Part shown: in pieces, positions 25,515 through 34,665 of the stretch
How the letters are laid out: every line of letters begins with the position of its first letter
Position numbering within the stretch: position 1 is the stretch's first letter
DNA from: Fodinibius sp036381435
GTDB taxonomy: Bacteria; Bacteroidota; Rhodothermia; Balneolales; Balneolaceae
Length of the DNA: 64,000 bases
Reading direction: 5' to 3'
NCBI GenBank assembly: GCA_036381435.1
Contig: DASVCW010000045.1
Span: forward strand, 61,381-125,380
Made by a program: the position numbers and the translations under genes
Notes under the pieces: model-generated
What the model saw: only the letters and a program-made list of their open reading frames with translations
Told to the model about the DNA's origin: nothing
The model's database searches: none

Positions 25515-26351
25515 ATGAATCGCTCGCGGAAAACCCCCAATATAAAAGTGCTGATGTATCACCGGTTAAGCAAAGAAAAACCGGAGAAGCTGGGTGATTT
25601 GCATGTGGTTCATGTTGATGATTTTCGGCGCCAGTTAAGACTAATTGAAGCTCTTAATTTCATGCCCATAACTTTTGAAGATTATCTTCTTTACCGGGAA
25701 GGAAAGTTAACGCTTCCTAAGAAGCCTATCATTCTAACTTTTGATGACGGTCATTTAGATACTTTTGAACTGGCGCTGCCCATTCTTAAAGAATTTGATA
25801 TGCGGGCGGTGATTTTTGTACTTGGAAACAGAAAACAACGCTACGCTCACTGGGAGAACAAGCACGATGAAACAAACTATCCGCTGATGGAGGATCAGCA
25901 TATTATAGAAGCCAGAGAAGACGGTTTTGAAATCGGAGCACACTCCATGACACATGCCGATTTATCAAAGCTGGGACAAAAAGCCATGCAGCGAGAAATA
26001 AAAGGTTCTAAAGAATCTATTGAATCGCTATTGGGAGAATCTATTGTGAGTTTTGCTTATCCCTTTGGCGGTGTGGCAAGAAATGTAATATCCATTACCC
26101 AGCAGGCCGGTTTTAAGTATGGCTGTGGCGTTTATACCGGTCCTCCGAATTTCGGTGATGATAACTTTGATATCCGTAGATTAGCGATTACATCAAAAAC
26201 CAACACAGCGGCTTTTTTAATGCGTTTGTTAACTCCTTATGAATATGTAGAGTGGTTTTACGGCAAAATGAAGCATAAGTATGTTTCCATTGATAATGAA
26301 CCGGAGTTAAACACACCGGCAGTTAATTATGAACGGACGTTACGGCGATAG
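25515..26351 (+). CDS. NodB-type polysaccharide deacetylase
   Basis: A 278-residue carbohydrate esterase 4-like protein. Motif 1 is LTFDDGH (catalytic base Asp followed by metal Asp), motif 2 is GAHSMTHADLS (metal His pair HxxxH), and motif 3 is SFAYPFGG. There is no signal peptide, so it either acts in the cytoplasm on lipid-linked precursors or is exported by another route. It should remove N- or O-acetyl groups from a polysaccharide or its precursor. It is the first gene of the operon, after the sigma54-type promoter and structured leader, and the GT4 gene starts nine bases after its stop codon. Confidence 0.85.
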   Translation: MNRSRKTPNIKVLMYHRLSKEKPEKLGDLHVVHVDDFRRQLRLIEALNFMPITFEDYLLYREGKLTLPKKPIILTFDDGHLDTFELALPILKEFDMRAVIFVLGNRKQRYAHWENKHDETNYPLMEDQHIIEAREDGFEIGAHSMTHADLSKLGQKAMQREIKGSKESIESLLGESIVSFAYPFGGVARNVISITQQAGFKYGCGVYTGPPNFGDDNFDIRRLAITSKTNTAAFLMRLLTPYEYVEWFYGKMKHKYVSIDNEPELNTPAVNYERTLRR

Positions 26352-26359
26352 ATTTAGAA

Positions 26360-27481
26360 ATGGCTAAAACATCAGGAGTGAAAACACTCTACATTATATC
26401 GAAAGGGATTGACAAATTATCGGACGAGGAAATAAAGCGCCGGGAGGAGAAAAATATGCATCCCAGGTCTTCGAAACTGGAAGAAGCGCTTTCTGCTGAG
26501 GTGCTGGATGAACGCTACCTCTCTCAAAAAGTGCCTGCTATCAGGCGTCGGATATATAAATTTTTTCCTGTTGAACTGGCTCAAGTAATTGAAACATTAA
26601 TCATTCATAAAAAATACGATGCAATTTATTCCGAATCAGAGAGGGTAGGGTTTCCCCTTGCTCTGGTGATGAAATTTTTAAGAATAAAAACGCCGCATAC
26701 TATGGTCATTGCCCGAATTACTTCAATGAATGAGAAGAGAGAGAAACAAAAAAAATGGTTCCTGGAGCAGACAAAAGAAACGGTTGATCTGTTCATTTTT
26801 TGGTCTTCGGTGCAGCGAAATATTGCGGTGAACGAGTTGGGTGTTTCACCCGAAAAAGCAAAATGGATAAGAAGGGGAATCGACCAGCGGTTTTGGCATC
26901 CGGTAAATACAGAAACAGATATGATTTGTTCGGCGGGTATGGAAATGCGCGATTATCCAACACTGGTTGAAGCTTTAAGGTCTTTAGATATTCCTTGTCA
27001 TTTTGCGGTGGGCACTGCGAGGGGACAAATATTCGAAACGGTTCAAAGGTTATATAATGTGGATAGAATGCCGGAAAATATTACCGTAGGAAAAAAGTCT
27101 TACCGGGAACTTCGAAAATTATACGCGCGTAGTCGTTTCGTGGTGGTAGCCCTGTTACCGACGGATTCAGATAATGGGCTGACAACCATTTTAGAAGCTA
27201 TGGCTATGGGAAAAGCAGTAATTTGCAGCCGGACAGAAGGCCAAATCGATGTAATTAAAGAGGGAGAGACCGGAATATATGTACCGGCCGGAGATCCTGC
27301 TGCTTTGCGAAATGCTATTATTGAGTTATGGAATGATCCCGCTTTGGCTGAGAGAATGGGCAAAAAAGGCCGGGAACGAATAGAAAAATATTTTAGAGTA
27401 GAAGAATTTGCCGCAGATATTAGAGATGAAGTTTCAAGAGTGGTGAATGAGTCAAGAGTATTGAAGACTGCCCGGGCTTAA
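26360..27481 (+). CDS. GT4-type glycosyltransferase, copy 1
   Basis: A 373-residue GT-B glycosyltransferase. The C-terminal domain carries the GT4 signature: SAGMEMRDYPTLVEAL, VVALLPTDSDNGLTTILEAMAMGKAVICS with the Glu pair that binds the nucleotide-sugar, and GETGIYVPAGDPAAL. The N-terminal part TLYIISKGIDKLSDEEI is shared with the next gene, so the two are tandem paralogues. It should add one sugar to the EPS repeat unit on the cytoplasmic face. The start is ATG at 26360. Confidence 0.85.
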   Translation: MAKTSGVKTLYIISKGIDKLSDEEIKRREEKNMHPRSSKLEEALSAEVLDERYLSQKVPAIRRRIYKFFPVELAQVIETLIIHKKYDAIYSESERVGFPLALVMKFLRIKTPHTMVIARITSMNEKREKQKKWFLEQTKETVDLFIFWSSVQRNIAVNELGVSPEKAKWIRRGIDQRFWHPVNTETDMICSAGMEMRDYPTLVEALRSLDIPCHFAVGTARGQIFETVQRLYNVDRMPENITVGKKSYRELRKLYARSRFVVVALLPTDSDNGLTTILEAMAMGKAVICSRTEGQIDVIKEGETGIYVPAGDPAALRNAIIELWNDPALAERMGKKGRERIEKYFRVEEFAADIRDEVSRVVNESRVLKTARA

Positions 27482-27565
27482 TGGTCAATTATATCAGAAA
27501 GTGCGTTTCTGAAGCGGCAAAAATCAACGTAAACAGTAAAAGATAAAACCAATGCAGGTGCTATT

Positions 27566-28672
27566 TTGAGGACACTATTTTTAATTTCGAAGGGTATGAA
27601 CAAACTATCAGATGAAGAGATCAGATTTTTGGAGGAAAGGGATTTATGTCCGCGAGTTTCATTATTAGAGGAGGAATTGAATACGCAACTGTTAGATGAA
27701 CGATATTTACAAACTATTCCACTTATCAGGAAAATGATTTATAAGCTATTGCCTGTCAACTTTGCCCTGATCATGGAGGCCTGGATTATTCACCGGCAGT
27801 ATGATGCCGTTCTTTCGTATTACGAACGCGTAGGTTTGCCTTTCGCCTACTTACAAAAAATATTCGGCTCCGATACTCCTCACATTTTGCTCACTACCTG
27901 GCTTAGCTCAGATGCAAAAGTGTGGTTTCTAAAGCGGGTTCATGAAAAGCTATCAAAAATTGTGACCTGGTCATCTGTGCAGCGTGATTATGCCATTAAC
28001 GAGATAGGCGTTTCACCCGAAAAAATTAAACTGCTAAAGCGCGGAACAGATCAAAAATTCTGGCGCCCGATGAAAGCAGAGACAGATATGATTTGCTCCG
28101 CTGGCATGGAGATGAGGGATTACCCCACAATGATAGAAGCACTAAAATCATTAGATATTCCTTGCCACATCGCCACCGGAAAAGCCCGGGGACAATTATT
28201 CGATACGGTTAAAAGGCTATACGAAATGGACGATATCCCAAGGCACATTACCGTGGGCAGCAAATCGTATTTGCAAATGAGAGAGATGTATGCACGCAGC
28301 CGTTTTGTGGTGGTGCCGTTGCTTGAAACCGACACCGATAACGGTTTAACAGTCATTCTGGAAGCTATGGCCATGGGCAAAGCGGTAATTTGTTCAGAAG
28401 TAGAGGGGCAAGTTGATGTGATTGAAGACGGCGTAACCGGTGTTTATGTGCCACAGGGTGATGCAAAAGCACTTAGAAAGGCGATTCTTGATCTTTGGAA
28501 TAATCCCGAAAAGGCTGAAAAAATGGGAAAAGCTGCTCGCGAACACATAGAAAAGGTTCATAATCTCGAGCAGTTTGTTGATGGAATTAAAGCAGAAATA
28601 ACGAAAAAGACCAATGGCGTGCGCGAAACAGTCGGCAGCCTTGGTATAGAAAAAGCCAGTGTTGAAGTATGA
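27566..28672 (+). CDS. GT4-type glycosyltransferase, copy 2
   Basis: A 368-residue paralogue of the preceding gene, with ICSAGMEMRDYPTMIEAL, VVVPLLETDTDNGLTVILEAM (split by the same Glu pair) and GVTGVYVPQGDAKAL. The TTG at 27566 is taken as start because the following RTLFLISKGMNKLSDEEI aligns with the N-terminus of copy 1; the first in-frame ATG at 27596 would cut this conserved stretch. The stop overlaps the GH9 start by four bases. It is probably a second sugar transferase of the same repeat unit with a different acceptor. Confidence 0.84.
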   Translation: MRTLFLISKGMNKLSDEEIRFLEERDLCPRVSLLEEELNTQLLDERYLQTIPLIRKMIYKLLPVNFALIMEAWIIHRQYDAVLSYYERVGLPFAYLQKIFGSDTPHILLTTWLSSDAKVWFLKRVHEKLSKIVTWSSVQRDYAINEIGVSPEKIKLLKRGTDQKFWRPMKAETDMICSAGMEMRDYPTMIEALKSLDIPCHIATGKARGQLFDTVKRLYEMDDIPRHITVGSKSYLQMREMYARSRFVVVPLLETDTDNGLTVILEAMAMGKAVICSEVEGQVDVIEDGVTGVYVPQGDAKALRKAILDLWNNPEKAEKMGKAAREHIEKVHNLEQFVDGIKAEITKKTNGVRETVGSLGIEKASVEV

Positions 28673-30378
28673 AGAATATTATTATCGTATTGCTGCTTTG
28701 TTCTGTTTTAACGAGCTGTGGAGAGGACTCTTTTGAACCGTTCGTTGCCATAAATTTAGTGGGTTATAACTTGGACGATCCCAAAACAGCTTTTCTGGTT
28801 AATGCCCGTTCAGATTCTTTTGAAATTGTTAATGCAAGCAGTGAGGAAGTTTATTCAGGAAAAATTGCAGATCCGCTGCCGGTCGATTCTCTTTCAGGTG
28901 ATCAGGTTTCGATCATTAATTTTTCGGATTTTCGCCAAAAGGGTGAATTTGTTATCCAAACCATGGGACCGGAAAAAATAAAATCACAGCCGTTTAGTAT
29001 CGGGCAAAATTTATATAAAGATGTAGCTCTCACAACTATCCAAAGTTATTATTATGCGCGCTGCGGTACTGCTATCGACAATGGAAATCCCTGGAAGCAT
29101 CCTGTTTGTCACCTTGATGACGCCGTTTTTTGGGGCAATCCTGACCGGTATAAAAAAGTAACCGGCGGCTGGCATGATGCGGGGGACTATAACAAATTTT
29201 CAATCAACACTGCGCTTAGTGCCGGATTACTGCTGTACATTTACGAGATCAATTCGCAAGTATTCATTGATAATCAGTTTAACATACCCGAAGCAGATAA
29301 CGGAACGCCGGATTTGCTTGACGAAGTTCGATGGGCGCTGGAATGGCTGATGAAAATGCAGAATAATGAAGGCGGGGTTTTTCATAAGGTTTCACAAAAG
29401 CATTGGGTGGGTGAATTTTTGCCGCAAAACGATCCCGAGGTGCGGTATATTTTTAAGGTAACCACCAATTCTACGGCTGGTTTTACGGCTGTTGCGGCTC
29501 TCGGTGCTCAACTTTTTGCACCCTTTGATACTGTTTTTGCAGATCAGCTTGCAAAGGCTGCTTTCAGAGGATGGCAGTATCTTCAGGAACATCCTGATAT
29601 TCAGCCTTCTGGAGGGTTTGAAAATCCCCCGGGTGTCGTGGGCGGGGAGTATGCTGATGATCATGACAAGGATGTACGGCTTTGGGCCGCAATTGAGCTT
29701 TATAAACTGACGCAGGACGAAAAGTACCTGCAATACTTCACCCGTACACTCGCTGATTACCAAATTGATAATTTGCCGCCTCTGAGCTGGAAAAATTTCG
29801 AAGTTCTCGCCTTAAGCGCCTTTTTAAATGCTGATCTGCCCCGGGAATACCAAGAACAACAACAGCAAATTTATGATCTGCTCAACGGGCAGGCCAAACG
29901 GTTGCTAAAGCTTCATCAAGCAAATAATTATCGTCACCTGCTGAAGGAAAATGAATTTTACTGGGGATCGAACAGCGTTAACCTGGCTTACGCTTTTGTT
30001 TTGATTCAGCTTTATGAGCAGAACGGAAATCAGGAATATTATAGGGTGGCCTTAGATCAGTTGCATTATACGCTGGGAAGGAATCCTATGGATATTTCTT
30101 ATGTAACAGGTATCGGGAATTCTTCGGTTCAAAATCCCTACCACCAGTTTTCAGAAAAACTAGGCGTTGAAAAACCCGTTCCGGGAATGCTTGTCGGCGG
30201 TCCTAACAATCATCTTGATTTGAGGGGACATGATATTTCCGACTATCCCGCTAAAAGTTATGAAGACCGTTTTAAAAACTATCTGGTTAATGAACCGGCT
30301 ATAAATTATACGGCAATATTTGCCTATGTAGCAGGCTATTTTGCATCACCTCAAAAAGAATTTTTTACTAAACAATGA
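28669..30378 (+). CDS. GH9 endoglucanase-like lipoprotein
   Basis: A 569-residue lipoprotein (lipobox VLTSC, Cys17). It has an N-terminal immunoglobulin-like cellulase domain (about 22-110, starting FVAINLVGYNLDDPKTAFLV) and a GH9 alpha-barrel. The catalytic parts are present: base region GGWHDAGDYNKF (Asp170, Asp173), PYHQF and a terminal VNEPAINYTAIF with the acid Glu542. It hydrolyses beta-1,4-glucan-type chains by inversion. Sitting between glycosyltransferase genes with four-base overlaps on both sides, it is more likely an EPS-processing enzyme, like the cellulases in bacterial cellulose operons, than a digestive one. Confidence 0.86.
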   Translation: MKNIIIVLLLCSVLTSCGEDSFEPFVAINLVGYNLDDPKTAFLVNARSDSFEIVNASSEEVYSGKIADPLPVDSLSGDQVSIINFSDFRQKGEFVIQTMGPEKIKSQPFSIGQNLYKDVALTTIQSYYYARCGTAIDNGNPWKHPVCHLDDAVFWGNPDRYKKVTGGWHDAGDYNKFSINTALSAGLLLYIYEINSQVFIDNQFNIPEADNGTPDLLDEVRWALEWLMKMQNNEGGVFHKVSQKHWVGEFLPQNDPEVRYIFKVTTNSTAGFTAVAALGAQLFAPFDTVFADQLAKAAFRGWQYLQEHPDIQPSGGFENPPGVVGGEYADDHDKDVRLWAAIELYKLTQDEKYLQYFTRTLADYQIDNLPPLSWKNFEVLALSAFLNADLPREYQEQQQQIYDLLNGQAKRLLKLHQANNYRHLLKENEFYWGSNSVNLAYAFVLIQLYEQNGNQEYYRVALDQLHYTLGRNPMDISYVTGIGNSSVQNPYHQFSEKLGVEKPVPGMLVGGPNNHLDLRGHDISDYPAKSYEDRFKNYLVNEPAINYTAIFAYVAGYFASPQKEFFTKQ

Positions 30379-31571
30379 TTATTTTCGAAATTGCACAATA
30401 TTGTTTTGCAGTTGTAACAGGAGTATTGCTGGGCTACCAGATGATGCTCAGCTTTTCGGCTCTTAAAGGGCGGAAAATAGAAGATTTTAAAACCGACCGT
30501 CAGCGGAAATTTGCTATCGTTATACCGGCACATAACGAAGAAAAAGTAATAGCAAAAACGCTGTATAGTCTTGGTGCTCTTGTCTATCCCAAAAATTTAT
30601 ATGATTTGATTGTGGTGGCGGACAATTGTACCGATAACACTGCCAAAATCGCCGGTAATCTGGGAGCTACCGTTCTTGAAAGAACCAACAAAGAAAAGCG
30701 CGGTAAAGGTTATGCCTTGCGCTGGGGATTTGACCGCATTTTGCAGGGGGATAAAAAGTATGATGCCGTAATTGTTTTTGATTCCGACAGCCTTGTCTCC
30801 GGTAATTACCTGGAAGTGATGAACTATTATATCAGTCAGGGAAGCAGGGTGATCCAGAGCAGTGACTTGGTTTTGCCGCAGTCGGGAGCCTGGAGTAGCG
30901 AAGCAACACGTATAGGTTTTCTGCTCTATAATTATGTAAAACCAATTGGACGAAAAGTTTTGGGTTATGATATGGGTCTTCGCGGAAATGGTATGTGCTT
31001 TACTACTGATATACTGAAAGAGGTGCCGTGGCAGGCTTGGTCGCTAACGGAGGATGTTGAATATGGGCTAATTCTGATGCTTGAAAATATCCGCATTGAT
31101 TTTGCTCCCGAGGCTGATGTTTGGGCAGAAATGCCGGCGAAGCCTAAAAATGCCGAGTCACAGCGAAAGCGATGGGAGATGGGCCGGTATCCTATTGTTC
31201 AAAAATATGCACCCAAATTGTTAATAGCTGCCATTCGCCAAAAATCATCCCGCTATATCGATACCCTAATCGATCTGGTAACACCACCTTTGGTAAACTT
31301 ACTGCTATTTGTGTTAGTGATGGGCTTTTTAAACATCATTTTATGGCTGTTCGGATGGAGTACTATTAATTTTCTGTTAATTTGGATTGGCGTGGCTTTG
31401 CTGGGCGTGCTTCATCTTTTTGTGGGATTATATGCTGCAGGAGCAGATAAAAATATCTATAAATCAATCTTATATATTCCAATGTATGCTTTTTGGAAGC
31501 TAAAATTATATGTAAAAGCTTTTACCGGAGGCACTGAACGCCATTGGGTGAAAACAAAGCGGGAGCACTGA
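30375..31571 (+). CDS. GT2 family membrane glycosyltransferase
   Basis: A 398-residue processive-type family 2 transferase. After an N-terminal helix the catalytic domain reads AIVIPAHNEEKVIAKTL, VVADNCTDNTAKIA, IVFDSDSLV (metal site), LTEDVEYGL (base) and QRKRWEMGR (the Q..RW motif). Two or three C-terminal helices follow (about 295-370). The layout is that of cellulose/hyaluronan-synthase-like or undecaprenyl-linked transferases. It starts within the GH9 stop codon (ATGA). It could extend the EPS backbone. Confidence 0.86.
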   Translation: MIIFEIAQYCFAVVTGVLLGYQMMLSFSALKGRKIEDFKTDRQRKFAIVIPAHNEEKVIAKTLYSLGALVYPKNLYDLIVVADNCTDNTAKIAGNLGATVLERTNKEKRGKGYALRWGFDRILQGDKKYDAVIVFDSDSLVSGNYLEVMNYYISQGSRVIQSSDLVLPQSGAWSSEATRIGFLLYNYVKPIGRKVLGYDMGLRGNGMCFTTDILKEVPWQAWSLTEDVEYGLILMLENIRIDFAPEADVWAEMPAKPKNAESQRKRWEMGRYPIVQKYAPKLLIAAIRQKSSRYIDTLIDLVTPPLVNLLLFVLVMGFLNIILWLFGWSTINFLLIWIGVALLGVLHLFVGLYAAGADKNIYKSILYIPMYAFWKLKLYVKAFTGGTERHWVKTKREH

Positions 31572-31589
31572 TTAGATAAACAAGTCATT

Positions 31590-31692
31590 TTAAGCCATTA
31601 AAATGGTTTCCTTTGGTTGGAATACTGTTAACCCCGGATTAATCCGGGGGTTAATGAAAAACATCAAGGAGTGAACCGTTTCAACGGTTTAT
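31590..31692. repeat. Palindromic repeat (GTTAACCCCG family, copy 1)
   Basis: GCCATTAAAATGGTTTCC is followed by TTAACCCCGGATTAATCCGGGGGTTAA, given here in parts (TTAACCCCGGATT with AATCCGGGGGTTAA), and by AACCGTTTCAACGGTTT. A second copy with the same three modules lies at 56911-57010. Confidence 0.6.
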
Positions 31693-31730
31693 CAAGAATG
31701 ATTTTTTTAACTTATAAATTCTAAAAAACT

Positions 31731-33065
31731 ATGATCACAAAAGAGATTAAGAATGTTAATGGGCATTCTAAAAAGATGGGGAACAAGGATTATGCTTATC
31801 AGATTATTTCGACTGAAGAGGAGTTTGAGGCGACAGAAGAAGAATGGACAGAATTAACTAATCATTCAGGATCAAAAATATTTCAAACATTCGACTGGCA
31901 GCGCATCTGGTGGAACTATTACGGGAAGGGGCTGGAACTAAATATAGTTCTGATACGAAAATATGAAAAGCTTATTGGCATTTTGCCAACTTTCATAGAC
32001 TCTTATCAATCTTTTGGAAAGCCGGTTTATCGTTGCCTTCGTTTTATAGGATCGACTATAATGCAACCCAATGATACCAAAGTAGCCGGTTTTGTGGCCC
32101 AGGCCGGCTACTTAGATGTTATTGCCCGGTCCGGTTATGAAGATACTGTTATTAAATCGGTACAAGAATATTTGAATAATTATTGCAGTGAAATTCACCG
32201 AATTGCTTTTGATGAAGTTCCCGAGGACAGCCTGTTACACAGTGTGGTTGATAATTTAAAACAGAATCAGGCAAAATATTGGAATATATCGTTAAACAAG
32301 GCATCAGCTTGCCCTGCCATTCAGTTCCCCGAATCATGGGATCAGTTTTTGAGCAACCTGAGCAGCAATGCAAGATATCAGATCAGGCGGGATGTAAAAA
32401 AAGTATATAACAGCAAAAAGAAGCTGTATGATTTAAAAATGATAGAGTCAGCTGAAGAAGTGATAACTGCTTATCAAACAATGGTTGATTATCATCAAAA
32501 GAGATGGAATAAAAGGGGGCTGCCGGGCAATTATGCAAACAAGAGCAGATATGATTTTAGAAAAGAGGTTTTAAAGCGGTTTTATGAGCTGGGATATTTA
32601 CAGTTTCAGGTACTGACACCGAAAGATAAGCCTGATGAATACCTGGCGCTGGACTTGCTTTTTAACTATAAGAATAAGATTTACTTAATTGAACGTGCTT
32701 TTAATGGGAGTGCCGACAAGAGTCATATGGGTTTTGGCAACATTCTTTTATACTCAGTGCTTAAGGAAGGAATGGATAACGGAGCAAAAGAATATGACTT
32801 TCTGCGTGGTACCGAAAGTTATAAGCTTCGCACAGCCAATCATATCGGCCAAAATTTACAGATCACTTTTGACCGGGCAAATAACTTTAAGTTCGGCAAA
32901 AAGTATTTGTTCGAATTAATACAGTTACGGATCGAGATAAAGCGGCGTTTTAACTGGGAAGTAGCAGCATTGCAGGCCCTGGCCCTGGAAAAAAATTATT
33001 TTAGGGCAGGAATTCAAATCGCTGTGACGCGATTTCTCCAAAAGTGGAAAAAAATTAATTCGTGA
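31731..33065 (+). CDS. FemAB/GNAT-like transferase (Acetyltransf_6 type), copy 2
   Basis: A 444-residue paralogue of the proteins at 17634 and 38507. It shares SKIFQTFDWQRIWWNYYG near the N-terminus, LSSNARYQIRRDVKKVY, MVDYHQKRWNKRGLPG and the closing EYDFLRGTESYKLR. The function is probably transfer of an acyl or aminoacyl group onto an amino sugar or peptide of the EPS precursor. It follows the GT2 gene after a repeat of about 100 bases, so it may be on the same transcript or have its own promoter. No ligand can be named from the sequence. Confidence 0.77.
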   Translation: MITKEIKNVNGHSKKMGNKDYAYQIISTEEEFEATEEEWTELTNHSGSKIFQTFDWQRIWWNYYGKGLELNIVLIRKYEKLIGILPTFIDSYQSFGKPVYRCLRFIGSTIMQPNDTKVAGFVAQAGYLDVIARSGYEDTVIKSVQEYLNNYCSEIHRIAFDEVPEDSLLHSVVDNLKQNQAKYWNISLNKASACPAIQFPESWDQFLSNLSSNARYQIRRDVKKVYNSKKKLYDLKMIESAEEVITAYQTMVDYHQKRWNKRGLPGNYANKSRYDFRKEVLKRFYELGYLQFQVLTPKDKPDEYLALDLLFNYKNKIYLIERAFNGSADKSHMGFGNILLYSVLKEGMDNGAKEYDFLRGTESYKLRTANHIGQNLQITFDRANNFKFGKKYLFELIQLRIEIKRRFNWEVAALQALALEKNYFRAGIQIAVTRFLQKWKKINS

Positions 33066-33110
33066 AGAAGAAATTACGCATATATGAATAATGTAGAGTT
33101 ACACGTCTGA

Positions 33111-33270
33111 GCCATCCCCCTGCGCCCCCTTCTAAGGGGGATGAATGCTCCGCTGATAGCATCAGCGGATTTCCTGTCCATAACGCCATTCAATTATAAA
33201 ATTAGAATTAAATGGCTGAATTATTGAAAACAATTCAGCTTAATTCCCCTTTGAAGGGGGCGCAGGGGCT
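33111..33270. repeat. Composite palindromic repeat (CCCCCTTC family, copy 3)
   Basis: GCCATCCCCCTGCGCCCCC at the left and GGGGGCGCAGGGG at the right form the outer stem. Inside are CTCCGCTGATAGCATCAGCGGA (in parts CCGCTGAT and ATCAGCGG) and CTGAATTATTG with CAATTCAG. It is closely related to 5705-5889. Confidence 0.65.
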
Positions 33271-33402
33271 TTGGTATTCGTTTTACATCAGGGTTCGCTT
33301 CCTGTAAAAATATTGCACATAGCTGTTTATTTCTTCATATAAGATTTACCCATTATTCAAAATTTATTCAATCATCACCCTTGTCTTAACCTGAACTAGT
33401 CT

Positions 33403-33418
33403 TGGCATAGTTGTTGTG
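33403..33418 (+). promoter_or_regulatory. Sigma54-type promoter of the ATP-grasp operon
   Basis: TGGCAT, five bases, TTGTG, preceded by CT. The -24 element is perfect and the -12 element has T for C. It lies 46 bases before the GT4 start codon, a spacing close to that of the other four sites. Confidence 0.6.
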
Positions 33419-33464
33419 TTCATTATAATAAAGAAGCCTTTAAAGAGAGACATCAAACATACAC

Positions 33465-34661
33465 ATGAAAATACTTCATCTCTTTCCATACCTCCCGTCG
33501 CCACCAACCTTTGGGGGAGCTTTACGGGTGTATCATATTTTAAAGCACCTCAGTCAAAATCATGAAGTGACAGTGGGAGGATTCTGTGATTTTGGAGATA
33601 TGGAATTATTCAAAGAAGATTTCCCGGGCGTGGATGGTCACCTGTTTGTGCAACGGAGACGGGTAAATTACCGCCGGTTAATGCAGTTTTGTTCCCTTTT
33701 TACCCCTCACAGTTATTGGTATAACTGGGGGCAATCACCAAAGCTGGAATCAAAGGTAAGAGCTCGTATCGCCGAAGAAGATTTCGATATCATTTTGGGT
33801 GAATTTGCATCTATGGGACATTTTGACCTTGAAACGGATGCCATTCGAATTATGGATGCTCACAATATTGAATACGATAACTTTCGGAGAATGAGCACTC
33901 TCGAATGGTCCGGAATCAGAAAATGGTTTTACGAGCGGGAATCTGAGAAATGTTATTCCGAAGAGGTAAAGGCTTTTAAACGACATGATGCCATTTTTGC
34001 TACTTCAGAACGGGATAAAGCCATTATAGAAAAAAATGCCCCTGGTATTCCCAAATTTGTGATTCCTAACGGGGTTGACACAAACTTTTTTTCAGCCAGT
34101 GAAACAGAGATTGAGCCGTTCTCGATGGTATTTACCGGCGCCTTAAGTTATGTGCCGAACTATGACGGTATGATTTATTTTTTAGATGAAATTTTTCCCA
34201 TCATTCAAAAAGTAGTTCCACAAGCAAAAGTTTATATCGTAGGCAGCAAGCCACCGGCCACATTGAAAAAATATGAGTCAAATTCGGTAACCGTTACCGG
34301 TTTTGTGGATGATGTTCGTCCCTATGTAGATCAGTCAAGCGTTTTTGTAGTTCCGCTAAGAATGGGCAGCGGCACACGCCTTAAAGTAGTTGAAGCGCTG
34401 TCGATGAAGAAACCGGTCGTTTCAACAAGTATAGGCTGCGAAGGCATAGATGTAAACGACAACGAGCATTTAATGGTGCGCGATGAACCCGCCGCTTTTG
34501 CTGAAGCGGTAATAAACCTTTTTAAAGATTCAAAAACACGAAATAAACTGGTTGAAAATGGTTATCAACTGGTTAAACAAAAGTACGATTGGCAAGTAAT
34601 AGGGCGATCGATAGACAACGCCTTTCAAGAGTTAACATCAAACAAAAATATAATGGTATAA
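33465..34661 (+). CDS. GT4-type glycosyltransferase (exosortase-locus-like)
   Basis: A 398-residue GT-B enzyme with an N-terminal LHLFPYLPSPPTFGGALRVY (here in part PPTFGGALRVY). The C-terminal domain has VFTGALSYVPNYDGMIYFLDE, VTGFVDDVRPYV, PLRMGSGTRLKVVEALSMKKPVVS with the nucleotide-sugar Glu, and a terminal YDWQVIGRSID. The pattern is close to glycosyltransferases in exosortase/PEP-CTERM EPS loci, although no exosortase is in this window. It leads the third rightward operon and is followed after four bases by the first ATP-grasp gene. Confidence 0.84.
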   Translation: MKILHLFPYLPSPPTFGGALRVYHILKHLSQNHEVTVGGFCDFGDMELFKEDFPGVDGHLFVQRRRVNYRRLMQFCSLFTPHSYWYNWGQSPKLESKVRARIAEEDFDIILGEFASMGHFDLETDAIRIMDAHNIEYDNFRRMSTLEWSGIRKWFYERESEKCYSEEVKAFKRHDAIFATSERDKAIIEKNAPGIPKFVIPNGVDTNFFSASETEIEPFSMVFTGALSYVPNYDGMIYFLDEIFPIIQKVVPQAKVYIVGSKPPATLKKYESNSVTVTGFVDDVRPYVDQSSVFVVPLRMGSGTRLKVVEALSMKKPVVSTSIGCEGIDVNDNEHLMVRDEPAAFAEAVINLFKDSKTRNKLVENGYQLVKQKYDWQVIGRSIDNAFQELTSNKNIMV

Positions 34662-34665
34662 AATT

